NCBI RefSeq assembly: GCF_900232905.1
Contig: NZ_OCTQ01000003.1
Coordinates: 1 to 64,000 of the forward strand
Direction: 5' to 3'
Length of the DNA stretch: 64,000 nucleotides
DNA from: Miniphocaeibacter massiliensis
GTDB lineage: Bacteria > Bacillota > Clostridia > Tissierellales > Peptoniphilaceae
Below are positions 44,505 through 52,955 of this stretch, in pieces (within the stretch, counting starts at the first letter, position 1; each line of letters opens with the position of its first letter). The notes beneath the pieces were generated by a model that worked only from the letters and a program-made list of their open reading frames with translations, searched no databases and was not told the origin of the DNA. Made by a program: the position numbers and the translations under genes.

Positions 44505-46095
44505 AATTATTTACAAATTCCATATTTGTATACAATTTTGAACTTAACATTAGCCCTATAAAAGATAATATACTCAACAAAGATATTCCTACTAAAAAAC
44601 TTCCTAGAGTACTATCTGTCAAATAATATATTAAAAATGTTGCTCCTCCTATAAGTCCTAAAATTAAAAAATCAATTCCTAACATTATAAAATAAGTTAT
44701 ACTCTCTCCTATTTTAGAACCAATTATCTCTCTTAAAATATAATCCATATATAAAATTACCATTTGTACTGAAATGTATATCAAAGTATTTGTAATTATA
44801 AAATACACTGGCAATTTAAATATTATATTCACTGGTATAGCTAAAGCTAACGCCTCCAAAACTGTTACTAAATTCTGTAGCAATGTTGCATAAAACATTT
44901 TATTCCTAGAGCTATCAGGAAATAAATAAATATAAAAATTATCGTATTCAGCTCTCCATCTTTTTGATTTACTAAAAAATAAACCAAAATAAATTGAAAC
45001 TATATATGCTGCTATTAATGCCAATCCAAAATCAACTTCTAAATTTTTATTATCCTCTCTTATTAAAAATCCAACTATTGTACTTACCAACAAATAAATT
45101 ATTACCTTTATATATTTTTTTAAAAAGCTCATCTTTTTAAATTCATCTAATTGCTTGTAAAATATCGCTTTAGAATATGTTCCCTTTTTTGAAAACTCTA
45201 TATTTTTAATTTTATTTTTCTTTCCAACCCAACTAGCTGAACCATCTCTTTTGCTTTCATTAATTGCCTTGGAGTATTCTTCTGAAAAAGAAAGAGCATC
45301 TTCATAATATTCTCCTGTAGATTTCATTCTTAATACTAATCTTAATAAAGTAACAGATGTTAAAAAAGACATTGCTGATGCCAATATATTATATATAGTA
45401 GGTTCTATTAATATTAATTTTAAAACACCTATCTCCCAACCAAATATTGGAATAATCATTATTAAGTCGCCACTTAAAAAATCTATCGCATTTGAAAAAC
45501 TAAATCCTTTATCAAATAAATATTTTACAATCATCCCAGTAAGAGCTAGCAATATGATATATACAAAATATTTTATTCTATCTTTTGTCTTATTTGATAA
45601 TTTTTCACTACCGTACATTATTATCCCTAAAGAATAATCTATAGTTATAGTAAATACAAATCCTAAAATTGTAATTAAAATCGCCTTTATTAAAGGTATT
45701 TTAAATATAAAAAATGCAGCTACAAAAAAACTAGCATACTGTATTGTAGAAATTAATAAAGTTTTTCCCATTGCAAACATAATATTTTGTTTAGGCGAAA
45801 TTGGTGCGGTAAACATAAAATTAACTTCACTTTCAGTAAAAATTAATCCTTTCCTCTTAAAATAAGATATTATTGATGGCATACCTAAGTATATTGATAC
45901 TACAGCTATAAAAGCAATATAACCTTTAGGATTATCTAATTTTGCACCTACTACCATATTTTTAAACATAAATGGTAAAAACACAAAGTAAATGGCTAAC
46001 AATATCATTCCTATTGACTTTATTGGTTTTCTTCTTAAATTTTTTATTCTATTTTTTGTAATAGTTTTAAAATAATATTCAAAAGCTTTATTCAT
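44503..46095 (-). CDS. ABC exporter permease
   Basis: A 530-residue polytopic membrane protein with about twelve helices in two halves joined by a charged cytoplasmic loop (SFSEEYSKAINESKRDGSAS, near residue 270). The LRRKPIKSIGMILLAIYFV start and the YLGMPSIISYFKRKGLIFTESEVNFMF-like coupling region (quoted in part: GLIFTESEVNFMFTAPISP) are typical of the putative ABC exporters paired with a single ATPase gene. Substrate unknown. It overlaps the ATPase gene by 8 nt. Confidence 0.82.
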   Translation of the reverse strand: MNKAFEYYFKTITKNRIKNLRRKPIKSIGMILLAIYFVFLPFMFKNMVVGAKLDNPKGYIAFIAVVSIYLGMPSIISYFKRKGLIFTESEVNFMFTAPISPKQNIMFAMGKTLLISTIQYASFFVAAFFIFKIPLIKAILITILGFVFTITIDYSLGIIMYGSEKLSNKTKDRIKYFVYIILLALTGMIVKYLFDKGFSFSNAIDFLSGDLIMIIPIFGWEIGVLKLILIEPTIYNILASAMSFLTSVTLLRLVLRMKSTGEYYEDALSFSEEYSKAINESKRDGSASWVGKKNKIKNIEFSKKGTYSKAIFYKQLDEFKKMSFLKKYIKVIIYLLVSTIVGFLIREDNKNLEVDFGLALIAAYIVSIYFGLFFSKSKRWRAEYDNFYIYLFPDSSRNKMFYATLLQNLVTVLEALALAIPVNIIFKLPVYFIITNTLIYISVQMVILYMDYILREIIGSKIGESITYFIMLGIDFLILGLIGGATFLIYYLTDSTLGSFLVGISLLSILSFIGLMLSSKLYTNMEFVNN

Positions 46096-46786
46096 TATCT
46101 TCTCCTGTTAAATCAAAGAATAAATCCTCTAAATCTTTATCTCCTATCATATCTTTATAAAACTGTCCTACTATTTTCCCTTCTTTCATTAGAATCATAG
46201 TATCCCAAATATCTTCAACCATCTCTAGCATATGTGTACTTATTAAAATAGTACAATTTTTTTCCTTTAGCTCTTTAATTATCAATTTCAACTCTTTTAT
46301 AGCTTTTGGATCTAGTCCTACCATAGGTTCATCTAACATAATCACCTTTGGTTCTGTTATTAATGCACAACAAATACTAACTTTTTGCATCATACCCTTT
46401 GATAGTTCATCCCCTAATTTATCTTGCTTGTCAAATAGTTCAAACCTCTTTAATAAATCATCTATTTTTTCATCATCTATTTTTAATCCATAGGCTTTTG
46501 AAATGTAAACTATATGTTCTCTCACTGTTAAAAGTGGAAACATGGATGGAATTTCTGGTATATATCCAAATATTCTTTTAGCATCTATACTTTTATTATC
46601 TAAATTATCTATCTTTATTTGACCACTATATTTTAAAAGTCCTGCAATACTTTTTATTGTAGTAGATTTTCCAGAGCCATTTGGTCCTATTAAAACGCCT
46701 ACTTGTCCATCTTTCACTTCAAAACTTATATTGTCTACAGCTAATACTTTTCGATATTTCTTTGTAATTCCTATAACATCTAACAT
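46088..46786 (-). CDS. ABC exporter ATP-binding protein
   Basis: A 232-residue ABC ATPase with Walker A LIGPNGSGKSTTIKSIAG, signature LSKGMMQKVSICCAL and Walker B VIMLDEPMVGLDPKA. The K in place of G in the signature second position is common in ABC-2-type exporter ATPases. The C-terminal tail is short, without regulatory domain. AGGAGG precedes the ATG. Partner of the overlapping permease gene. Confidence 0.92.
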   Translation of the reverse strand: MLDVIGITKKYRKVLAVDNISFEVKDGQVGVLIGPNGSGKSTTIKSIAGLLKYSGQIKIDNLDNKSIDAKRIFGYIPEIPSMFPLLTVREHIVYISKAYGLKIDDEKIDDLLKRFELFDKQDKLGDELSKGMMQKVSICCALITEPKVIMLDEPMVGLDPKAIKELKLIIKELKEKNCTILISTHMLEMVEDIWDTMILMKEGKIVGQFYKDMIGDKDLEDLFFDLTGEDNE

Positions 46787-46840
46787 ATAAACCTCCTAGT
46801 TTTGTATGTTGCTTATCTCATACACTCATACTATACCATT

Positions 46841-46876
46841 AAAAAAATAATACTACAATAAATTTGCAGTATTATT
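46841..46876 (-). terminator. Intrinsic terminator of the ogt-ACT-phosphoesterase operon
   Basis: Thirteen-pair stem AATAATACTGCAA/TTGTAGTATTATT (one G-T pair) on the minus strand, followed by seven T's. Confidence 0.85.
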
Positions 46877-46882
46877 TAAAGT

Positions 46883-47689
46883 CTAATTTATTTCTAAAAG
46901 AATTATTTCTGGCTTAGCAAAAATCCTAACAGGGATTAAACTACTTCCTATTCCATAGCTTACTACCATTGTAGTTTCTTTTTCTTTGTAAATTCCATCT
47001 GTGTACTCTGGTAAAAAACCTTGGTTAGGTGCAAATATGGCTCCTATAAATGGTATTCTTACTTGTCCTCCGTGAGCATGACCTGAAAATACTAAATCTA
47101 CTCCTGAATTTACATATTCCTTAAATAGCTCTGGTCTATGTGAAAGTAATATATTAAATTTATCTTTTTCTACTAAATCGTTTAATTTATCTACTAAATG
47201 TTTATTTCCATAATAACTAGGATCATTTAATCCTATAATATTTATTTCTGAATTTCCTAATTTAAGTTTATTTGCTTCATCTTGTAAAACAACTACTCCC
47301 ATATCTTTCATTTCAATTATAAAATCGTCAAATTCTGTTAATCTTCTTTCGTGATTGCCAGTAGAATAATATACAGGTGCTAAATTCAAAAGTTCTTTTA
47401 ATGTAGCTCTTATTAAATCATAATCTGGAGACCTACTGTTTATAATATCTCCTGTTAACAATATAATGTCTGGCGATGTCTCTTTAACTTTATTTATAAA
47501 ATAATCTTCTGTTAAAAATTTTTTATTATGATAATCTGATATTTGTAATATTTTAAATCCTTTAACTTCATCTGGAACTTTTCTACTTTGATAGTTAATA
47601 TTAGTTATTTTTAAACTAAAATTCTGATATATGTTAATTGCTATAATTAGTAATAAAATAATTAATATTATTAATTTAAATGTTTTCAT
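46883..47689 (-). CDS. Membrane-anchored metallophosphoesterase
   Basis: A 268-residue calcineurin-like phosphoesterase with one N-terminal membrane helix (about 3-20). The metal-ligand motifs are in order: ISDYHNKK (DxH), LLTGDIINS (GD), STGNHERR (GNHE), LLSHRPELF and FSGHAHGGQVRIP (GHAHGG). It resembles the YkuE/YaeI group proposed to act on lipid or wall-associated phosphodiesters. The ATG at 47689 lies directly behind the stop of the ACT-domain gene (TAAAATG), so translation is coupled. Confidence 0.87.
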   Translation of the reverse strand: MKTFKLIILIILLLIIAINIYQNFSLKITNINYQSRKVPDEVKGFKILQISDYHNKKFLTEDYFINKVKETSPDIILLTGDIINSRSPDYDLIRATLKELLNLAPVYYSTGNHERRLTEFDDFIIEMKDMGVVVLQDEANKLKLGNSEINIIGLNDPSYYGNKHLVDKLNDLVEKDKFNILLSHRPELFKEYVNSGVDLVFSGHAHGGQVRIPFIGAIFAPNQGFLPEYTDGIYKEKETTMVVSYGIGSSLIPVRIFAKPEIILLEIN

Positions 47690-47690
47690 T

Positions 47691-48062
47691 TTATTTTTTT
47701 GATATCTCATATCCATTGTCTTCTAATTCAAGTATTGTTTTGTTTAAACTTTCTTCCTTTATAAATATATAATCTGTGTTAAATGTAGATATTACAAATA
47801 CTGAAACTTTTATTTTTGCTAAAATATTTGAAATTTCAGCTATTATTCCAACTAAACTAAAATCTAATTCTCCTTCTATAACTAAACCTTTCCAGCCTTT
47901 TTCAATATTTATTGTATTCGGAGGAATATCTTCTTCTTTACAAAGAATAGAATTTTCCTCTTTAGTTTTAGCTGTAAAAATATATTCTTTATCTAAACTT
48001 ACATCAAAAAAATTTTTCACTTTACAAATTACAAAGTTTTCATCTAATACTTTAATCTTCAT
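47691..48062 (-). CDS. ACT domain-containing protein
   Basis: A 123-residue protein with two ACT-like halves; GWKGLVIEGELDFSLVGIIA marks the second, with the conserved W-x-G-L and a small-ligand pocket motif. It resembles the ACT/CASTOR-like family that binds amino acids. It has no catalytic domain, so it is probably an amino-acid-sensing or regulatory protein. The first 11 nt overlap the end of the ogt gene. Confidence 0.75.
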   Translation of the reverse strand: MKIKVLDENFVICKVKNFFDVSLDKEYIFTAKTKEENSILCKEEDIPPNTINIEKGWKGLVIEGELDFSLVGIIAEISNILAKIKVSVFVISTFNTDYIFIKEESLNKTILELEDNGYEISKK

Positions 48063-48516
48063 TTTTTGTTTTCTCCAGTTGTAATAGCTTTTCTTTCATT
48101 TTAATTCCTCCACCATATCCTACTAAATTTCCGCTAGCACCAATTACTCTATGACATGGAATAATTATAAATATTGGATTTTTATTGTTTGCTCCACCAA
48201 CTGCTCGACTTGCTTTTTCATTTCCTATGTCTTTGGCTATATCTTTATAGCTTCTTGTTTCACCATATGGTATTTTTAGTAAACTTTCCCAAACTTTTTT
48301 CTGAAACTCAGTTCCTTTGGGTTTGAGAGGTATGCTAAAACTTTTTCTTTTTCCCATAAAGTATTCTTTTATTTGTTTATATGTATCTTTTATTAATTTT
48401 GTTTCTTCTAATTTTCCATCAAAATTTTTCTCTTTTTTTATATCTGTTATGTATCCTTTTTCTTCTGCTATATAAATCTCTCCAAATTCTGTTTTATATT
48501 TATAATAAGCTTTCAT
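48052..48516 (-). CDS. ogt: Methylated-DNA-protein-cysteine methyltransferase
   Basis: A 154-residue O6-alkylguanine-DNA alkyltransferase. The acceptor cysteine motif is IIPCHRVIGASG (near residue 125), preceded by the arginine finger and helix-turn-helix stretch RAVGGANNKNP. The short N-terminal domain matches Ogt. It repairs O6-methylguanine in one suicidal transfer. AAGGAGG precedes the ATG. First gene of a three-gene run with the ACT protein and the phosphoesterase. Confidence 0.94.
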   Translation of the reverse strand: MKAYYKYKTEFGEIYIAEEKGYITDIKKEKNFDGKLEETKLIKDTYKQIKEYFMGKRKSFSIPLKPKGTEFQKKVWESLLKIPYGETRSYKDIAKDIGNEKASRAVGGANNKNPIFIIIPCHRVIGASGNLVGYGGGIKMKEKLLQLEKTKNED

Positions 48517-48559
48517 GGTTTACCTCCTTAATTCTTATTATGTTAGACCCATTATATAG

Positions 48560-48587
48560 AAAAAGAGACTATAAATATAGTCTCTTA
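48560..48587 (-). terminator. Intrinsic terminator of the xanthine dehydrogenase-family operon
   Basis: Ten-base stem AAGAGACTAT/ATAGTCTCTT with a 4-base loop, then five T's on the minus strand; overlaps the stop of the molybdenum subunit gene. Confidence 0.86.
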
Positions 48588-50876
48588 AAAATTTAATATT
48601 CTTCTTAAAACATCTTCTGGCAGTATTGGCAACTTTCCAAATTGTGTTCCTACTGCATTTAACAATGCTCCATTTATAGCTGGACTTGGAGTATTTACAA
48701 CTATTTCTCCAATAGATTTTGCTCCAAAAGGTCCTGTTGGTTCATAGCTTTCTAAAAATTCCACCTCGATATTTCCAATATCTTTTCTAGTTGGTATTTT
48801 ATATTGTAAAAACTCATCTGTAACAAGTTTACCTTTTTCCGAATACACTACATCTTCGTATAATGCTAGTCCTATTCCTTGAACTATCCCGCCTTCTACT
48901 TGTACTCTAGCTAAATTTTTATTAATTACCGTTCCACAATCTACTACAGCAACATAGTCTATAACTTTAACTTGTCCTGTTAATACATCTGTTTCTGTTT
49001 CTACGAAACCTGCCATGTATGGCGGTGGAGAAACCTCTGAACCAAAGGAACCTGTTCCTATTATTGTTTTCCCATTAACTCCAGCACTTAGCTCCTCTGC
49101 TAAATCTTTTAAAGAAATTACTTCTGTTCCTGTTTTTGTTACTATAATTCCTTTAGCTAAATCTAAATCTCCAAAATATATACCAGATTTTTCTGCTGCT
49201 TCTTTTAATATATTTGTCTTTAATTTATTTGCTGCCCTTAAAACAGCTCCTCCTGTAACATATACTCCACTTGAAGCATAAGAACCTGGATCATAAGGGG
49301 TTATATCTGTATCAGCTGTAATTGTAATAATATCGTCTATCTCACAATCTAGTACTTCTGCTGCCATTTGTGTTAAGACTGTGTCTGTCCCTGAACCGTT
49401 ATCTGTTGGGCTCATTAATAGTGAAAAGTCTCCCTCTTCATTAAGTTTCATCGTCACAGTAGAAGTATCTACATTAGCTATACCTGAACCTTGCATAGCT
49501 ATTGCCATTCCTACTGACCTAATATTCCCATTTTTTAAAGTCTTTAAAGGATATTTTTCTTCCCAGCCTATTAATTCTTTTCCTTTTTCTATACATTCAT
49601 CTAATCTACTACTTAGTATCTCTTTCTCGTATGCTAAAGTTGTTTCTCCCTGTTTAGTTATATTCTTTAGTCTGAGTTCCGTTGGATCCATATTAAGTTT
49701 ATAAGCTAGACTATTTACGGCTGACTCTATAGCAAAAATTCCTTGCGTTGCACCATACCCTCTAAATGCCGCTCCTGGAACTTTATTGGTATAAACTACA
49801 GTACCATGAAATCTTCCAGATTTAAGTTTATTATATAGTGGAAGAGTTTTCTCTCCTACCAAACCTAAAGTTGTGAAAGCATGTTCACCGTAAGCACCTT
49901 GATCTGAAATTGCATCTATATCTACAACACTTATAGTGCCATCTTCTTCTGCTCCTATTTTTACATTCACTTTTATTTTATGTCGTGAATTAGTTGCCGA
50001 AAAAGTTTCTTTTCTAGAGTATTTTAACAAACATGGTCTACCAGTTTTTATAGTTGCAAATGCTGCATAAATTTCTGTTACAGATGTTTGTTTTCCTCCA
50101 AATCCTCCACCTATCCTAGGCTTAATAACTCTAATTTTCGATGAAGGTATTCCTAAAGCTACACTAAGTTGCCTTTTTATATGAAATGGAACTTGTGTGG
50201 AGCTTATTACTGTAAGTCTCATTAAATGGTCATAATATGCATAAGATCTATAAGTTTCCATCATAGCATGTGCTTGTGCCTGCATTGTATAAGATTCTTC
50301 TATTTTTACAGGACATTCTTCAAATACTTTGTTAGGGTTTTCGCCAAATACTTTTTCTTGCTCCCCTACAACATTTCTAGTTAAATCATATTTAACTATT
50401 TCTTGAGGCAATTTAAAAAATGTTCCCTCTTCTTTAGAATGAACCTGTACATCTGATTTGATCGCTTTTTCAAAATCTAAAATAGGCTCTAGAACCTCGT
50501 ACTCTACTTTAATCATAGACAAAGCTCTTCTGCATATTTTCTCATCTATCCCTACAATTATCGCTACTGGATCTCCTATATAACGTACATGTTTATCTAA
50601 AATTAATCTATCATAAGGCGATAACTCTGGATAAGTTTGACCCGCCATTGTAAACTTATTTTGTGGTACATCTTCATAAGTATATATACCTTCTATTCCC
50701 ACTAAACCCTCTGCTCTAGCTTTATTTATATTTTTTATTATTGCATTTGCATATCTACTTCTCAAAAGTTTTACACAAAGAGCATTTTTTAATGCTAAAT
50801 CTTCAGTATAAATTGGCTTACCTAAAGTAATTGCTTCACTATCTATTTTTCTTACCTTACTTCCAATATTTCCCAT
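48585..50876 (-). CDS. Xanthine dehydrogenase-family molybdenum-binding subunit
   Basis: A 763-residue large subunit of the molybdenum hydroxylase family. It starts with the a/b hammerhead region (EAITLGKPIYTEDL) and has the cofactor-binding motifs RIGGGFGGKQTS near 260, PGAAFRGYGATQGIFA near 370 and the terminal GAKSIGEIVVNTPSPAING with the catalytic base Glu near 735. Enzymes of this family hydroxylate purines, nicotinate or other N-heterocycles, or reduce hydroxybenzoyl-CoA. Only the three structural genes are here, with no MocA/XdhC-type maturation factor, so substrate is undetermined. Confidence 0.93.
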   Translation of the reverse strand: MGNIGSKVRKIDSEAITLGKPIYTEDLALKNALCVKLLRSRYANAIIKNINKARAEGLVGIEGIYTYEDVPQNKFTMAGQTYPELSPYDRLILDKHVRYIGDPVAIIVGIDEKICRRALSMIKVEYEVLEPILDFEKAIKSDVQVHSKEEGTFFKLPQEIVKYDLTRNVVGEQEKVFGENPNKVFEECPVKIEESYTMQAQAHAMMETYRSYAYYDHLMRLTVISSTQVPFHIKRQLSVALGIPSSKIRVIKPRIGGGFGGKQTSVTEIYAAFATIKTGRPCLLKYSRKETFSATNSRHKIKVNVKIGAEEDGTISVVDIDAISDQGAYGEHAFTTLGLVGEKTLPLYNKLKSGRFHGTVVYTNKVPGAAFRGYGATQGIFAIESAVNSLAYKLNMDPTELRLKNITKQGETTLAYEKEILSSRLDECIEKGKELIGWEEKYPLKTLKNGNIRSVGMAIAMQGSGIANVDTSTVTMKLNEEGDFSLLMSPTDNGSGTDTVLTQMAAEVLDCEIDDIITITADTDITPYDPGSYASSGVYVTGGAVLRAANKLKTNILKEAAEKSGIYFGDLDLAKGIIVTKTGTEVISLKDLAEELSAGVNGKTIIGTGSFGSEVSPPPYMAGFVETETDVLTGQVKVIDYVAVVDCGTVINKNLARVQVEGGIVQGIGLALYEDVVYSEKGKLVTDEFLQYKIPTRKDIGNIEVEFLESYEPTGPFGAKSIGEIVVNTPSPAINGALLNAVGTQFGKLPILPEDVLRRILNF

Positions 50877-50877
50877 A

Positions 50878-51324
50878 CTATACCTCTAAATACTTTTTAA
50901 TAGCTCTCATTTGGCTAGCATAACCTGTACACCTACAAAGATTTCCCATTAAGTAGGTTTTTATTTCATCCTCTGTTAACTTTTTGTTCTGTCTTTTTAA
51001 AGATATCACATTCATTATAAATCCAGGGTTACAAAAACCGCACTGGTCTCCACCCTCATTTGCTAAAAACTCGCCAAATTTTTTAGCCTCGTCCTGAACT
51101 CCTTCTAATGTAGTTATATTCTTACCTAAAGCCCTTAATGTTAAGTATCCACAGGAAAGCACAGGAGTTTCTTCTATCCAAACTGTACAAAGTCCACAAC
51201 TAGCGGTATCACATCCTCTTTTTACAGATAAAAACCCTAAATGTCTAAGTACATCTATAAGCATACTTTCTGGTTTTATATGTGTTATATGTTCTTTTCC
51301 ATTAATCATAAGAGATACTTTCAT
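50878..51324 (-). CDS. Xanthine dehydrogenase-family iron-sulfur subunit
   Basis: A 148-residue two-cluster [2Fe-2S] protein. The plant-type cluster is bound by GCDTASCGLCTVW and the later Cys of VLSCGY; the second by CGFCNPGFIMNV and LCRCTGYASQ. It passes electrons from the Mo site to the FAD. The ATG at 51324 follows AGGAGG, which lies inside the end of the FAD-subunit gene; the overlap is 23 nt. Confidence 0.95.
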   Translation of the reverse strand: MKVSLMINGKEHITHIKPESMLIDVLRHLGFLSVKRGCDTASCGLCTVWIEETPVLSCGYLTLRALGKNITTLEGVQDEAKKFGEFLANEGGDQCGFCNPGFIMNVISLKRQNKKLTEDEIKTYLMGNLCRCTGYASQMRAIKKYLEV

Positions 51325-52129
51325 CAAAAACCTCCTGTAATGCTTTTCTTAATAAACCTTTGGATAATTGTTCTCTATATTCTTTTGATCCTCTTATATT
51401 TGATCCACATTCAACTTCTTCTACTAATAAATCTCCTGCTTCTTTTACTAAATTATCAAAAGGCAAAATATCAAATTTTTCAGAAATAAACTCTGATGTT
51501 TTAATTGCTATTGTAGCTTTCTTCGGTCTTGCTCCTACTACAATATTAAAATCATCTTTTATCCTTGAAACTACTAAGTTTAGAATACAAAAATCCCCTG
51601 CGGTAGTTCTTAAACTTGAATAACAAGCAAAACTCTCCTCAATAGGGATTTCTATTTCAATTAAAATATCTCTATTTTTAACTGTTTTTTCCATTTTTAT
51701 AAAATCGCTTAATTTCATCCAGCCTGCATTATATAGGTGAATTCTAGCATTAAGTGCCAAAAAAACTGGTACTATATCTGAAAATCCATAATTTGCATAA
51801 ACAGATGCACCAACTGTTGCCATATTTCTCAATTGTTTTGAAGCAATTGTTTCAATAGACTTTTTAATTAAACCATTAGCATAATTTCCTATAAATCCAT
51901 TCTCTTCTAATTGAGACAACGTTACAGATGCTCCTATAGATATAACTCTGTCGTTGATTTTTATATTATCTAAATGTAAATTTGATAAATCAATTCCAGT
52001 TCCCATTTTCTTATTGCTCATTTTCAGAAATATACATCCACCTAAAACCATGTTTCTTTTAGATTTAGATAATATTTCATAAGCTTCTTTTATAGAATCT
52101 GGCTGATAAAATTCCCTTAAAGTAAACAA
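51302..52129 (-). CDS. Xanthine dehydrogenase-family FAD-binding subunit
   Basis: A 275-residue FAD subunit of the CoxM/XdhB type. The first FAD loop reads VLGGCIFLKMSNKKMGTGID, a departure from the usual AGGTDL; the second is MATVGASVYANYGFSDIVPV near residue 108. The C-terminal CO_deh_flav_C domain is recognisable (CYSSLRTTAGDFCILNLVV, about 170-188). First gene of the three-gene operon. The altered first loop could mean changed flavin contacts. Confidence 0.9.
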   Translation of the reverse strand: MFTLREFYQPDSIKEAYEILSKSKRNMVLGGCIFLKMSNKKMGTGIDLSNLHLDNIKINDRVISIGASVTLSQLEENGFIGNYANGLIKKSIETIASKQLRNMATVGASVYANYGFSDIVPVFLALNARIHLYNAGWMKLSDFIKMEKTVKNRDILIEIEIPIEESFACYSSLRTTAGDFCILNLVVSRIKDDFNIVVGARPKKATIAIKTSEFISEKFDILPFDNLVKEAGDLLVEEVECGSNIRGSKEYREQLSKGLLRKALQEVFDESISYD

Positions 52130-52255
52130 TATGCTCCCCCTATATAAACAAAAATAATAACAAAGAAATTATATCATAATTACAGTTATTTTCGCGAGTT
52201 AATAATCACTTTATCACTCTGTTTTGTAAACCATAAAAACAGCTTCTGCTTTTTA

Positions 52256-52285
52256 ATAAAAAGGCAGAATTTAGATATCCTGCCT
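52256..52285 (-). terminator. Intrinsic terminator of the PII-like/DUF1538 operon
   Basis: Six-base stem AGGCAG/CTGCCT around a 12-base loop, then five T's on the minus strand. Confidence 0.72.
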
Positions 52286-52292
52286 AAATTAA

Positions 52293-52955
52293 TTACTCCT
52301 TTACAAGACCTAAAGTATTTTCAACTCCAACTACAAATACTATCCCTTTACCTGGTTTATCAATATTTAAATCTTCCTTTATATTATCTATAATAGTTTG
52401 AGTTTTTAAAGAATCTACCAACATTAGTACTATTTCTTTTTCTGGCTCTATAACTATATTAAATATTGAACTTTTTTCATGTACGCCTGAACCTCTTCCA
52501 TGTATTACAGTAGCTCCTCTAGCTCCTGCTTTATCTGCGGACTTAATTACATCGTCTGCATTTCCTCTTTCTACTATTACAAATACCGCTTGATGGTTCA
52601 TTTTATCACTCCCTCTTGAAAATTTTTCAACATTTTGTACACATACATTTCCCATTACATTATCCAATGGAATATTAAAAGCTATACCTTTATTTGGTCT
52701 TTCCAAATGAAATTTATCTTTTAAAAGTTTGTATAATTCCTCGTTTAATTCATTTGGAATAACCATAATTAATATTTCTTTTTTTATTTCATAAAGTTCT
52801 AATAAATGTAAAAGACCACTATTTACTGTTCCTGTTCCATATAATATAGTCCCACCTTTTACACCTATCTTTTTTGATTCATTTAATATTTTACTTGCTC
52901 TGCCTTTGTCTACTATAACAATAAATAAATTATATGATTCATCTTTACTATACAT
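52293..52955 (-). CDS. Tandem PII-like regulatory protein
   Basis: A 220-residue protein made of two ferredoxin-fold PII-like domains. Domain 1 (about 8-100) has LFIVIVDKGRASKILNESKK and GTILYGTGTVN; domain 2 (about 120-218) has AVFVIVERGNADDVIKSADK and GATVIHGRGSGVH. Each ends in the K-GIAF / K-GIVFVV close typical of PII relatives. It lacks the T-loop tyrosine block of GlnB. It overlaps the upstream DUF1538 gene by 8 nt. PII-like proteins bind nucleotides or metabolites and gate a membrane partner, here most likely the DUF1538 protein. Confidence 0.85.
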   Translation of the reverse strand: MYSKDESYNLFIVIVDKGRASKILNESKKIGVKGGTILYGTGTVNSGLLHLLELYEIKKEILIMVIPNELNEELYKLLKDKFHLERPNKGIAFNIPLDNVMGNVCVQNVEKFSRGSDKMNHQAVFVIVERGNADDVIKSADKAGARGATVIHGRGSGVHEKSSIFNIVIEPEKEIVLMLVDSLKTQTIIDNIKEDLNIDKPGKGIVFVVGVENTLGLVKE

